64,000 nt of DNA from Zoroaster sp. YZ-2022 (taxonomy: Eukaryota > Echinodermata > Asteroidea > Forcipulatida > Zoroasteridae), in contig CM055823.1 of assembly GCA_029582265.1 (NCBI GenBank), positions 27,516,569-27,580,568 on the forward strand. The letters are read 5' to 3'. A model generated the notes under the pieces. The model saw only the letters and a program-made list of their open reading frames with translations, was not told the DNA's origin and ran no database searches. This document shows positions 48,754 to 59,146 of this stretch, in pieces (the first letter of the stretch is position 1; each line of letters begins with the position of its first letter). The position numbers and the translations under genes were made by a program.

Positions 48754-49190
48754 TTACTGCTCATATGACGATGGAAGACGAATCTTTCAAGTCACTGCTC
48801 CTGCTCGTACTCACAAGATTGAAATGCGTTTTATGCACGCGATGTTCGCGCCAAGTCTAAACGTAGGCCTACATTGCGGACGTTGCATGGCTCACCTAAT
48901 ATCCAGGAAACCCCACACAACCAGTCGCGTGTGCATAAGCCATGCATACAATCACCGTGTACGCCTCGTCTAATGCAGCTTGGCTTAACTGCACAAACTA
49001 CCATTGCAAATTTTGTGGCAATGTTGGATCGTGAGTAGGATTATGAACACATTCATGTAGCCAATCAGTGTGTTGTAATTTGCATACTTTAACAAAAGCT
49101 GAACGTATAAGCAAGACTTAGCTGCACAAGGAGGGGGCGTAAAGTTGTGGGGTTTTGTTTTGTCTCTCTTTTTCCCCCTTTTTTTTCTTC

Positions 49191-49194
<4 letters not shown>

Positions 49195-49227
<33 letters not shown>

Positions 49228-49300
49228 TTTGGGGGGGCGTACAGCTTCGGTTTTTTGGGGGCCGCCATGGCCCCCGTTGGCCCCCCCCTGGATCCGCCAT
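49195..49300. mobile_element. End of a G/C-run MITE
   Basis: T and G runs are followed by CCCCCCCTGGATCCGCCATTG, the right end of family C. The left part is not clear. Confidence 0.45.
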
Positions 49301-49551
49301 TGCTACTACGGACTGAAGGCCAAAAGGATCTTCTATATCCAAAGTCCATAACCCACCCCAGACTGAGGATCTCCTATATCCTAAGTCAACCACCCTCCAT
49401 CCCCCTGTGCTTGTTAACTGATTCAGTTCAGTGAGCACACACTCCTCTCTCCCCCAACCCCTAGGATCCTAGTCTCAACAGTTCCCGCCTGCGCGCCCCA
49501 ACGAACTAATCCTCCAGCATCCATTCATGGGATGATCCTCCAGCAGTCCAC

Positions 49552-49702
49552 TTAAGCAGCAGCATTTTCCAGAGTCCGGCATTCTCCTGAGGACGATCAG
49601 AGCATACTGATCGAAACGTCGAGTTGTACCACCAGTTCTTTTCAGAACTAATTACTACTCAATTGAGATTCCACATGGTGTCACCGCAATTAGTCTTACT
49701 GG
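49552..49702 (+). mobile_element. Penelope-type terminal repeat, best copy
   Basis: Contains GCAGCAGCATTTTCCAGAGT, the hammerhead-like segment, CAGTTCTTTTCAGAACTAAT and ATGGTGTCACCGCAATTAGT. Three scattered copies of the same block with a GATCGAAACGTCGAG core resemble the repeats of Penelope-like elements. No polymerase/GIY-YIG gene is present in the window. Confidence 0.6.
49584..49623 (+). ncRNA. Candidate minimal hammerhead ribozyme
   Basis: The 40-nt segment reads stem I CTC, core CTGAGGA, one extra C, stem II GATCAG with loop AGCATA and CTGATC, core GAA, then AC/GT as a two-base stem III, cleavage triplet GTC, and stem I GAG. All invariant positions of CUGANGA, GAA and NUH are present. 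The short stems I and III are as described for Penelope-like retroelement hammerheads. The extra C after A9 is the one oddity. Activity is not shown. Confidence 0.6.
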
Positions 49703-50400
49703 CTGAAGCTCGTTGTTCGCCATCTTTGTTCCCCCAAGAAAGAAGGCGCATGCGTGACGGCCGGACAGGTTTACTGCTACCCGACCGACAACAATGCTGA
49801 ATGCTGCTAAACCAGTTGTTGTTATTGTCTGTATGCTAATAGGACATTTGCACCGTGACTTTTAGGGGAACCTAAAAGTTAGTATAGTTAGTATAGAGAT
49901 CAGTGTTCAAGGCCCGCGCGCTAGCTACCAACCAAGGTCAAAGTTGAATCTTGAGGAAAACATGGCAGCCACGGCCAGTATCTGGCATAATTCATGAGCC
50001 TCAAAGCGTGATGTCAGATCTTCAGGCTCAGAGACAGGCTCCATGCGTACAATTCAAGGGATTTCATTGGATACATTGTGCCAAATATCTACCGTCATGC
50101 TTTGAGGCTCGCGCGCAAATGAATGCTGCACTACATTTCGCGCGCGTGTACTTCTGCCATCCAAATATCTCTGGAGATATTGCGCAAGGACGCCCATCAT
50201 CACGTGCAAGGTCAAAGTTGAATCTCCGGGAAAATAAAATGTCGGCTGCGGCACTGCTGCCGGTATCTGGCGTAATCCATTAATGGGCGTAATTAATTTA
50301 CGAGCCTCAAAGCGTCATGTCAGATATTCAGGCTATATTTTGTGATGTTCAATAGAGGGCGCCAATGAAGGAACTGGACTTCTGAAAAACATCATTGAAA
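49703..50400. other. Repeat-rich flank downstream of the glycosyltransferase gene
   Basis: The words AGCCTCAAAGCGT, ATGTCAGAT and TTCAGGCT occur at 49990-50030 and again, similarly ordered, at 50300-50335. GCTTTGAGGCTCGCGCGC at 50098 is inverted relative to these. GACAGGCTCCATGCGTACAA (50032) matches 47950. This looks like a foldback repeat. Confidence 0.45.
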
Positions 50401-50404
50401 TATC

Positions 50405-51387
50405 TTAAACTAACCACATACCGCATTTTTTGAATCTCTCCACTTTCACATCATGTCCAATGACAAAGTTATTATGCATCACTATCATATCCTTCTTTCC
50501 TTCCCGCCATTTTTTGTTAAAGAATAACAGCCCGTTCGGAAAATTATCGTTATTTAAGACTTTCAGCTTCAAATTTGGTATCTTTTTTTCACGGATAAGG
50601 TCGTTCATGACAATCTGGTCCGGCGTTAATTTTGTATCCGTCTTCATGAACTTAATCCACTCGGTGAGGAATTTTAGTGTGCTCTCCGTCGGTTTGTAGT
50701 ATACGAAACCGGTGCAGAAAAACCTGGTGGTATCATTTGCAGCGGCCAGGTCAAAGTCGCCATCAAAGTACGGAAACGGGTCTCTGAACCAGTACATATC
50801 TGCATCTGTGAACAGGACATCGAAACCTTTTAGCAAGAACGAAAGGATATAGGACTGGCGTTTGTTCACGAATTGCTTGTATTCTTTCGTGTCGAAAACC
50901 AGCTTTTCTGAGGTGGCATATCCGGAATTGCTTCTGATGGCATTAAGTCCTGTGATGTGTTTCTTTGTGTAGTACTGCAAGGAGAATTCATCCTCGGCCA
51001 CTATCGTGATATTCGGGCAGGCCCGCGTCCGTCTCACGCTCGCCAACCAGTTATCGGTGAAATCTATAAACGCTTTATTTGTTGTTGTCAACACAACTGT
51101 TTTCTTTCTTTTTTCTAGATCACTCGGTGTGCATGATGGTATTGGTGTTTCTTCCGTCAACGCATGCGCATAAGGTACACACTTTTGTTGTGACGTTTTA
51201 GCTTCAGTAGACTGGTTCCCTGCTATTTTTTGCACTGCAGCTGTAATGACGTTTGCAGACCCGTGGGTGTTTGAATGGTTAATCTTTGAAGAGATGGCGG
51301 GATTCGTGTCGTCATGAAACGCATGCGATGAAATTACTACTTTGCGTTCACAAGTTAAGCAGAACTTTTCACTAAAAAGTTGGCAAT
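50405..51387 (-). CDS. Glycosyltransferase catalytic exon (last)
   Basis: Acceptor CATATTTTTCAG, then CQLFSEKFCLTCERKVVISS onward. The open frame continues upstream to 51403 without a Met, so the splice site and not an ATG sets the 5' border. Confidence 0.9.
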
Positions 51388-51782
51388 CTGAAAAATATGG
51401 CAAAACACGGAATTATGCAACATTAAGCAAGTATCAATCATCCCGAGAAATTATTCCATCTGAAGTGCTTTCATCTTAAAGGAAACAACATTGTTTTGTT
51501 GAATTTTCAAGGCATAACAAAACATTTTAAAATAGTTTTTCGCCATTTTCCCATCAAGTATTATGTTTGCAATTATTATAAAATATAGATTACAAAAAAC
51601 AAACAGACAAACAAACAAACAAACAAACTAAAAACAGACAAACAAACAAATAAACAAATGAACAGACAGACACACAGACTTAACGACTGAATAAATCCAA
51701 TGACAGTCACTCACTTTTGCGTATGCTGAAGAGAAGTATTATAGTCACGATCAACAAAATCAATACAGTTCTATTTCTGTAC
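50405..51782 (-). CDS. Type II membrane glycosyltransferase, PF03407/GT77-like (5' exon missing)
   Basis: Exons 51782-51715 and 51387-50405 join in phase (A + AT gives Asn) into 349 visible residues. The first exon encodes YRNRTVLILLIVTIILLFSI, a signal-anchor helix with basic flanks, so the enzyme should face the Golgi lumen. After a Ser/Thr/Asn-rich stem comes the nucleotide-diphospho-sugar transferase domain. It starts at KTVVLTTTNKAFIDFTDNWL and includes LLKGFDVLFTDADMYWFRDP with the DxD metal/sugar-nucleotide motif (DAD, about 217-219), FFCTGFVYY and LTPDQIVMND. It ends with VMHNNFVIGHDVK...KCGMWLV and a stop at 50407-50405. Four N-glycosylation sequons are seen (NHS, NQS, NIT, NDT). The family includes plant xylosyltransferases; sugar and acceptor here are unknown. 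Neither exon has a suitable ATG, so an upstream start exon is needed. Confidence 0.85.
51597..51665. repeat. (CAAA)n low-complexity tract in the glycosyltransferase intron
   Basis: Repeated ACAAACAAACAAAC and ACAGACAAACAAAC within the intron between the two exons. Confidence 0.85.
51715..51782 (-). CDS. Glycosyltransferase signal-anchor exon
   Basis: A 68-base exon between acceptor TTCCAACACAG and donor A|GTGAGT. It encodes a basic start, about 16 hydrophobic residues and SIRK. Too short for an open-frame scan, it is supported by phase and by its role as a membrane anchor. Confidence 0.78.
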
Positions 51783-52200
51783 CTGTGTTGGAAACAACAA
51801 ACAAGATTTTATTTTCATTCCGAAGTCAAGCTGATAACAAAAACGACACCATACAAAATATCATTCAATTTTATAATTTTACTATTTCGCCAGTGATTCC
51901 CAGCAATTTCCTGGTATTAGCAAAAGTGTATTACTAACCTAGTCTATGGCATAGTACTCCAAGAACAATGGATGTGGGCCATTTGCGACATATTTTATCA
52001 CAAACTGAAGTGTAAGGTCTCAAAAAGAAGCAGTGCAGTTATGGGAGAGAAGTGTATCTTGGGCACGTACCCTACCATTTGCGCGTTCTCCCTATATACA
52101 GCTGATGGTTCACACCTGCAATTAGTTTAAGATTGTGTCTGGTTCTAGAAAGTAGCTTCGCGCGTCAAACACCTAATCCCAAGATTCCCTACGGCAGACC

Positions 52201-52553
52201 GGTGTCACGGTCTCAGTTATCCGGCGTGCTCAGCTATCCGGATGACGTAGCCGGGCATTTCAGCACGCTGTAGTCACGGTCTCAGCTATCCGGCGTGCTC
52301 AGCTATCCGGATGACGTAGCCGGGCATTTCAGCACGCTGTAGTCACTGCTCGTGGAGGCCGCCATGACAGTTCCAGCAAGTGTGTGTACATGTATGTACA
52401 TACGTATACACGTACAATGTACACATACACGACTCAGCACGGCACTAAAATGGACTACTTTCGTACGCTGTGCGCAGACATAGCATGACGTAATTTTACC
52501 ATATTTGGTCATCCGGATAGCTGAGCACGCCGGATAGCTGAGACCGTGACACC
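52201..52553. mobile_element. MITE with perfect ~45-bp inverted ends upstream of the glycosyltransferase
   Basis: GGTGTCACGGTCTCAG at 52201 and CTGAGACCGTGACACC at 52553 are exact inverses. The repeat continues through CCGGCGTGCTCAGCTATCCG. The left end is followed by a second tandem copy of 69 bp (52206-52343). It lies about 420 bp upstream of the first identified exon, possibly near the promoter. Confidence 0.9.
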
Positions 52554-52854
52554 GGGCAGCAGGGTAGCAAAGCTTGCCGGTAACCAAGCCCATTGTGCGT
52601 GCGCGCATTTGGAGTACAATGCCGTGGATTGCGGCAGGCTTGCACACTTCATGTAAGTAATAGACTACGGTTGTCATTTTGGCAAAACTGCTTCTTAAAG
52701 TATCCTTACTTTCTTTAACTCAAGATACACATTAAACAACCAAACTGTCAAAGTTTCAGCTTAATCGGTCCGCACATTTGGGAGAAAAAATTGGAAATAT
52801 TAATTTGATTTTTGTTTGCACATAGCGGGCAGTATTCATTCCCATCGTAAACAT

Positions 52855-52955
52855 GGCAAGGGAATAACTCTTTTCTAAATTCGAAACTTTTGCCCTTTTA
52901 TCGTAAATTACAAAAGTGCAAAAGTTTCACTTTCATAATTTAGAAAAGATACTCT
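52855..52955. repeat. Short inverted repeat
   Basis: TAACTCTTTTCTAAATTCGA and AATTTAGAAAAGATACTC, with CGAAACTTTTGC and GCAAAAGTTTC inside, form a ~90-bp hairpin. Confidence 0.65.
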
Positions 52956-52959
52956 TCTG

Positions 52960-53386
52960 ATTCCGTGTATTAGAATCATAGTGTTAGCCAGAGGGGTGTC
53001 TGGGTATCTTTTGGACACCCCGTTTCAATTTTGGACACCCTATTTCATCTGTCATTTACATGTAAAAGTATTGTAAGTGAAAAATGTGGACATCCTGTTT
53101 TGAAATTTCCAGGAAATATGAACACCCTAGTTCTAAATCCTGGCTAACACCTTGAAGAGAATGAATAGTTATCATTTTGTCCATTTAATATTAGAAATAT
53201 ATTATAATATCAAATACCTAGTGTTAACGAATAGCCACTTCATTTTTAGATCTGGTTTGTTTCGGACAGTACTCCTATCATTACCAACGAATCTTCTCCT
53301 TCGGGTACGGCTGGCCGCTCAAAATCTAATTATATTGTGGATTAAACAAATAATTCAGGTACATACTCAATAACAGCATTTACGTT
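52960..53386. other. Non-genic stretch
   Basis: TTTTGGACACCC words repeat at 53010-53045, and CAGAGGGGTGTC/AACACCCTAG flank a small repeat. No gene. Confidence 0.35.
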
Positions 53387-53611
53387 TAAAAGGACAATAT
53401 CGTCACGACCAACAGGGCATGGAATCGGAGTGCTAGTTTTAGATTAACTCAGTCACTGAAAGTAATACCCACGTGATAAGGTCATATTACCGTTGCTATA
53501 CTGCTCATACATGAACCAGTACCCGGTAGTTTTCAGTCACTGTGTTCATTTTAAACTAAACACCGATTCCATGCCCTGCCGAAAGTCCTCTGATCGTGAC
53601 GATATTGTCCC
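53387..53611 (+). mobile_element. Family E MITE copy 6, abutting a SINE
   Basis: Starts TTTAAAAGGACAATATCGTC and ends GTGACGATATTGTCCC. The expected right TTAA is missing because the tail of SINE copy 8 follows directly. Confidence 0.85.
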
Positions 53612-53986
53612 TGATGATGACGACGACGACGACGACGACGACGACTTATATAGCGCACGTATCCACTAAACTGGTGCTCAAGGCGCATTATATTATTACC
53701 CCTGCTCATCAGGCTCATAAATCATTCCTGAAACCATCTCAGCTCCCTGGGGAGTATACAGCTCAATTGCTGCCATTACAGCGCATATAGGGCTAATCAA
53801 ACGCAACAACCAACTCTGCCCTCACAGGTACCCATTTACCCCTGGGTGGAGAGAAGCAATTATGGTAAAGTGTCTTGCTCAAGGACACAAGCACCATGGT
53901 CGCGGTTGGGATTCGAACCCACATTCTGACGACTCAGCCATCAGAACACAAATCCGATGCACTAAACCGCTCGACCATGGCACTCC
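53612..53986 (-). mobile_element. SINE copy 8 with unusual (GAC)n tail
   Basis: On the minus strand it starts GGAGTGCCATGGTCGAGCGG, with B box GGTTCGAATCCC. Its 3' end GTGCGCTATATAAGTCGTCG runs into (GTC)n instead of (ATT)n. Confidence 0.88.
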
Positions 53987-54840
53987 ATTTGAAACCATTT
54001 GAAACCATTCAAAATTTCCACTTTCAAAAATGCCCATTGGTTTTGTACACACATGGTGATACTATTTGAATAGTGTTGGTAGCAAACTTTACTACCATTC
54101 AAATGCACAGAGGGTCCATTGATTCACCACTTAGAAGTATCCAAACAAACAACAAGGTTTTGTATTAGCTGTACTACTATTTACATACATCATATTCCCC
54201 CTACCCCGCCCTCGACGGGATATACCCTCACGGTCATACATACAGCGGTGGACATCATATTCCCCCAACCCACCCTCGACGGGATCTACACTTACGGTCA
54301 TACTAGTACATACAGCGGTGGTATATTCCATGTTTATATTCCAAATCATACTCACGTAGCCTATATAAAAACAGGCAAGGCATTTTATAATACAATATTA
54401 ACATAATAATGACTGTCCACATCGGTCGAGCGAGACAGTCAGCCATGAATATTGAATTGTGTCTGTACATACCTTTCACGTTTACTCGAAATTTACAATA
54501 CTGTGTCTGTAACGTGACGTGAGACGGAGTAACCTCACAGGGAGTTTGCAGTTTGGTACTGTTAACAATAACATCTTCTTCCAACCAAATAGGATTATTC
54601 GTAATATTTTTCCAACAAATATGCACACCTTCCTTAACAGCGTGTTGTTGACAAACCAGACTGTTCGAAAGCAGAGAGCGTCATCACGTCAACTCGTACT
54701 GACTGATTTCTATACTTTGTATAGAGATCAGTGAAAGCTAACTAGATATAGCTAGCTACGAATAATGTGTCACGGGTCACTGGTTCCCGGTAGTAATTTA
54801 TTGTACATTGTACAAAACCCTTTAGATCAGTATTTATATG
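53987..54840. other. Non-genic stretch
   Basis: A ~75-bp tandem duplication at 54185-54320 contains GACGGGAT(A/C)TAC, ACGGTCATAC and TACATACAGCGGTGG. Otherwise nothing recognised. Confidence 0.45.
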
Positions 54841-55082
54841 ACCAAAATAATTATGTCCGCCATCTTTGCCGTCCTCCCTCATGTACATATTTTATGCATA
54901 TTTTAATTATTGGGATTTTCAGAAAAATATCTCATTATAAGTCATTTAGTTTTTATAGTTGCCAAAATAATTATGTCCGCCATCTTTGCCGTCCTCCCTC
55001 ATGTACATATTATTTTATGCATATTTTAATTATTGGGATTTTCAGAAAAATATCTCATTATAAGTCATTTAGTTTTTATAGT
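54841..55082. repeat. 120-bp direct duplication
   Basis: CCAAAATAATTATGTCCGCC starts both units (54842 and 54962). The second has three extra bases (TAT). Its continuation is mirrored at 57600-57720. Confidence 0.93.
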
Positions 55083-55723
55083 TGCCACCAAGAACAAAAA
55101 ATTTATTAATTTATGCCTTAAATGGGTTTGTCTATGTCTAATGTAACCACAAAAATGTGTTAACTTAAAAGTTTTTTGGATTTTCTATCTCTGGGGGCAC
55201 TTTTTTAGCCCCATGGTATTAAGCTTAGTTGGACGTCCATATCACTACATATTGAATAATTTCTCGAACATGCTTTGACTAACATTAATCAAAGTTGGCA
55301 CAATAAATGTTCATTCACATGTCGTCAAGATGATGTCATTGGTTGTCATGGGAACTACCTCTAGAGGGCGCTGTACTTTGATACATATCATGCGCACATG
55401 AATTAATGGATACAATTATTTCTTATTTTTAGCCATTGTAGTACACTAGTTATCACTATGGGGATTAAGTATCATTAACATTTACTTGGCAAGGATTTGT
55501 CAACTGTAATATTTTGTTAAGGGGTCTCTGGAGCTCATTGTTTAAGCCCCTATCATGTCAAAATCAGCCGGGAATACTAAGCATTTGGGGGTGTGAGGGG
55601 ATTACACAAACCTCCATTACTCCGGCATGCTTTGACTTACATTAATAAAACTTGACACATTAAATGACAATGTATATGTCGTCAGGATGACGTCATTGAT
55701 TGCCATAGAAACTACCTCTAAGG

Positions 55724-56032
55724 GCGGCGCTCAAGGCGCATTATATTATTATCCCTGCTCATAAGGCTCATAAGGCTCATAAATCATTCCTGAAACCATC
55801 TCAGCTCCCTGGGGAGTATACAGCTCAATTGCTGCCATTTCTAGCGCATAGAGAGCAAACCATCTCTGCCTTCACAGGTACCCATTTAACCCCTGGGTGG
55901 AGAGAAGCAATTATGGTTAAGTGTCTTGCTCAAGGACACAGGTGTCACGGCTGGGGCTCGAACCCACACTCTGCTGCTGGCAACACCAGAACTTGAGTTC
56001 GGTGCGCTAGACCGCTCGGCCACGACAATCCA
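55724..56032 (-). mobile_element. SINE copy 9, 3'-truncated, inside the palindrome
   Basis: On the minus strand it starts GGATTGTCGTGGCCGAGCGG, with TGGGTTCGAGCCCCAGCC as B box region, and stops after GCGCCTTGAGCGCC without the tail. It interrupts the left arm. Confidence 0.85.
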
Positions 56033-57075
56033 CTAGTGTAAGAAAAAAGGATAAATTTGAAAATCTTAGGTTAAGTTGTCTCTGGAGATCAGTGTTAACG
56101 CCCCTATCGGCCCCTTGTTCAGCCAAGAATCCTTAGCACATGGGGTGGGAGGGATTATTAAAACAAACCTCCATTACTCCGGCATGCTTTGACTTACATT
56201 CATAAAATTTGGCACATTTAATGTTCATGTATATGTTGTCAAGATGACATCATTGGTTTCTATAGAAACTTCTATGTTGTACTACATGTTCTGGTTCATT
56301 GTTGACTAGGTCCTTGTCTGTAAGAAGAATCTTCCTGTTTGGGATGGTGAGTCCACCTTTACAAGAAAGCCTCATTCCAGGCTGTATGGGAGCACCAAAT
56401 CAATATGAAACTTCCTGAAAGGATACAGTATCAGACAATACAACAGTGTTGGAATATAGTCCAGCACTGCGCCACTTGTTCCGAAATGTGGCGTATGAGC
56501 CAAGGCATCTGCCTGTCAGCAATTCATCTGTCATCCAAATTCAGTGGCGCACGTTTTATTTTCGGGAAGGGTTATCCAATGAAAGGTCACTCCGGCCTGG
56601 TTTTAGGAACAGGAAATCATCAACAGGCTTGAAAGGGTTCACATGGGCTACATGGTTCTCTCCAAACATAAATGCATTTTATCCACAGACTTTGCCTACA
56701 GATGTGCTCAATTCATGATCACCTTGATTAGTCAGCGTGATTCACTGCTTTCCTGCGAGGCTGTGTAGGCTGGGTACTTCTTCTAGGGGTGGGTCGAAGG
56801 CACCCTATGACTGTGCGCAAAGTATTGTTCAGGCTCCTGTCCACCACACAGGAGAACATAATTCAGCAGAAATGTAAACAAAAACTGTACTGAAAGTGCA
56901 TAGGATGACACTGGCTCTCCTAGTTCTGGCCATACAGCACAATGACGGCACAAAGGCACTCCGAGGAGCACCATATCCTTTTGGAGGAGTTTTGAAAAGT
57001 CCTGAGCCTTAATACTTTTTATCCATAGGTGTTACCAACAGATGAGTTCATTAATGTGTTCACCTTCATTAGTTT

Positions 57076-57235
57076 GTGCCTGCCTGTGCCGTCCTGTGCC
57101 GTCCTGTGCCGTCCTGTGCCAGCCTGTGCCAGCCTGTGCCGTCCTGTGCCGGCCTGTGTCGTCATGTGCTTGCCTGTGCCGGCCAGTGCTGGTTTGTGCC
57201 GGTTTTTGTCCAGCTTGTGCCAGCTTGTGCTGTAT
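57076..57235. repeat. ~10-bp minisatellite (CTGTGCCGTC type)
   Basis: About 15 units of CTGTGCC(G/A)(T/G)C lie at the centre of the palindrome. All frames give cysteine/proline- or glycine/histidine-rich nonsense. Confidence 0.9.
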
Positions 57236-57990
57236 GGCCAGAACTACGAGAGCCAGTGCCATCCTATGCACTTTCAATATAGTTTTGTTTGCATTTCTGC
57301 TGAATTCTGCTCTTCTGTGTGGTGCAGTAGCAAACATACTCCTGTGGTGGACAGGAGCCGGAACAATACACCTATGCACAGTCACCGGGTGCCTTTGACG
57401 CACCCCTAGAAGAGGTATACAGCCTACAGAGCCCCACAGGCAGGCTGCAGTGAATCGATCACTAAGCTGTGAATCTAAGATCGCATTTGAATGGAACATC
57501 TGCGGATGAAATACATTCATGTTTGGAGAGAACCATATAGCCCTTGTGAACCCTTTCAAGCCGGTTGATGATTTCCTGTGTATAAAACCAGACATAGACA
57601 AACCCATTTAAGGCATAAATTAATTATTTTGTTGTTCTTGGTGGCAACAATAAAAACTAAATGACTTATAATGAGATATTTGTTCTGAAAATACCAATAA
57701 TTAAAATATGCATAATATACGTGCAATTATAGCGCCCTCTAGCGGTCGTTTTCATGAGAACCGATGACGTCATCATGACGACATATGACTGAACATTAAT
57801 TGTACCAAGTTACATGATAATAGGTGTAGGCATGATGGAGTAATGGCGAGATGTTTGATTTTCTTCCTGCCCTAGTGCTAAGAATTATCGGCATAAGCTC
57901 ATTATAAGGGAAATCAATAGTGGGGCAGAACAGATAGTGCAACCCAAAATTTTCAATCTTTTTTCGTGTTTAGGACATCCAAAGGAACAA

Positions 57991-58542
57991 AAAAGTATCG
58001 GTGGCGGTGTGTTATTGGGGGTGCACGGTAGACCCCTCCAGCCCACAGACTATAATAGGCTAGTATCTCATGTTCCAAAAATTTCCCAACATTATTTGAA
58101 AATGGTTTGAAATTTCTCAAATCTTTCGTAATAATAATGTTTTCGTTTTTTATACAAATTAATTGCCTATTTATGTTTTGCTGAGGTAGTGGTTGTTGGG
58201 TGGCATGGGGAGGCCGTTAGGACAACGTTTAGAATTGGAATTTGGCATCATCCTTTGAAATTTACATATTTTTTGCAGACATTAGTTTTCAACTGATGTG
58301 CATAACAATAAAGAAAAACCCTGACCAAGTTAAGAACACTATAATTCTCATGACCCCATGCCTTGCTCTCGCCCGATTCTATTTCCCAATAATCACGATG
58401 GATTTAGTAAAATGTGTTTTCCCCATATTTCGGCCTGCAGCCAATATAATATACTACTCTAAACAATTTAGGGAACACGGGAATAATCTCCGTTAAAGCA
58501 AGATCATTTATTTCAGATAAGCACAATGTTTCACAGAATTGA
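57991..58542. other. Non-genic stretch
   Basis: No supported gene. TACTCTAAACAATTTAGGGA near 58450 is inverted near 59045-59075, so the SINE between them sits in another small foldback repeat. Confidence 0.4.
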
Positions 58543-58905
58543 TAATAATAATAATAATAATAATGTGTGGATTTATATAGCGCACGTATCCACCAACTAA
58601 GTGGTGCTCAAGGCGCATTATATTATTATCCCTGCTCATAAGGCTCATAAGGCTCATAAATCATTCCTGAAACCATCTCAGCTCCCTGGGGAGTATACAG
58701 CTCAATTGCTGCCATTTCTAGCGCATATAGAGCAAACCAACTCTGCCTTTACAGGTACCCATTTAACCCCTGGGTGGAGAGAAGCAATTATGATTAAGTG
58801 TCTTGCTCAAGGACACAAGTGTCACGGCCGTGATTCGAACCCACATTATGTTGCTAACACCAGAACTTGAATCCGGTAAGCTAGACCGCTCGGCCACGAC
58901 ACCCC
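58543..58905 (-). mobile_element. SINE copy 10, full length
   Basis: On the minus strand it starts GGGGTGTCGTGGCCGAGCGG, with B box GGTTCGAATCACGG. It keeps the complete body with doubled ATAAGGCTC words and ends GCGCTATATAAATCCACACA plus (ATT)n. Confidence 0.92.
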
Positions 58906-59146
58906 AATATGAAACAGATGATAAAGGATGCATGTAGTGATTACACATTTCATGACATGACTACTGAAAGAGAGAGGGGGTTGCAAATGAAAATCCCGGT
59001 TCATGGAACATTTCAAACCTACTTGATGTTAAAAATCCGGTATTCCCTAAATTGTTTTGAGTAGTATATATTGCTAGAATAACATTTAAATAATAAAACA
59101 ATAATGTGTCGCTCTCTAATGTCCAAAACCAATTCACCATAACCAC

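Larger units (their letters stand above)
54841..57990. mobile_element. Large compound palindrome (foldback-type element)
   Basis: Left-arm words AAGTCATTTAGTTTTTATAG, GTTGCCACCAAGAACAA, TTATGCCTTAAATGGG and GAGGGCGCTGTA are found inverted on the right (57590-57740). A second inverted pair is 56615-56990 versus 57235-57585, with shared words AAATCATCAACAGGCTTGAA and GGTTCTCTCCAAACAT. The centre holds a ~10-bp repeat. Three diverged direct units (about 55190, 55515 and 56080, with CTCCGGCATGCTTTGACTTA) lie in the left arm. The palindrome explains overlapping open frames on both strands. Confidence 0.7.

Noticed and set aside
49089..49438. Lys- or Phe-rich frames on both strands
   Set aside because: They come from a T-rich/A-rich low-complexity tract at a MITE end.
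51388..51403. Possible start of the glycosyltransferase at the 5' edge of its open frame
   Set aside because: The first codon is TTG, and the sequence there is a splice acceptor (TTTTTCAG) that joins the anchor exon in phase.
57032..57607. 191-residue minus-strand open frame
   Set aside because: It crosses the 10-bp minisatellite and an arm of the palindrome. The related plus-strand text at 56446-56718 is broken by stops, and no known domain is seen.
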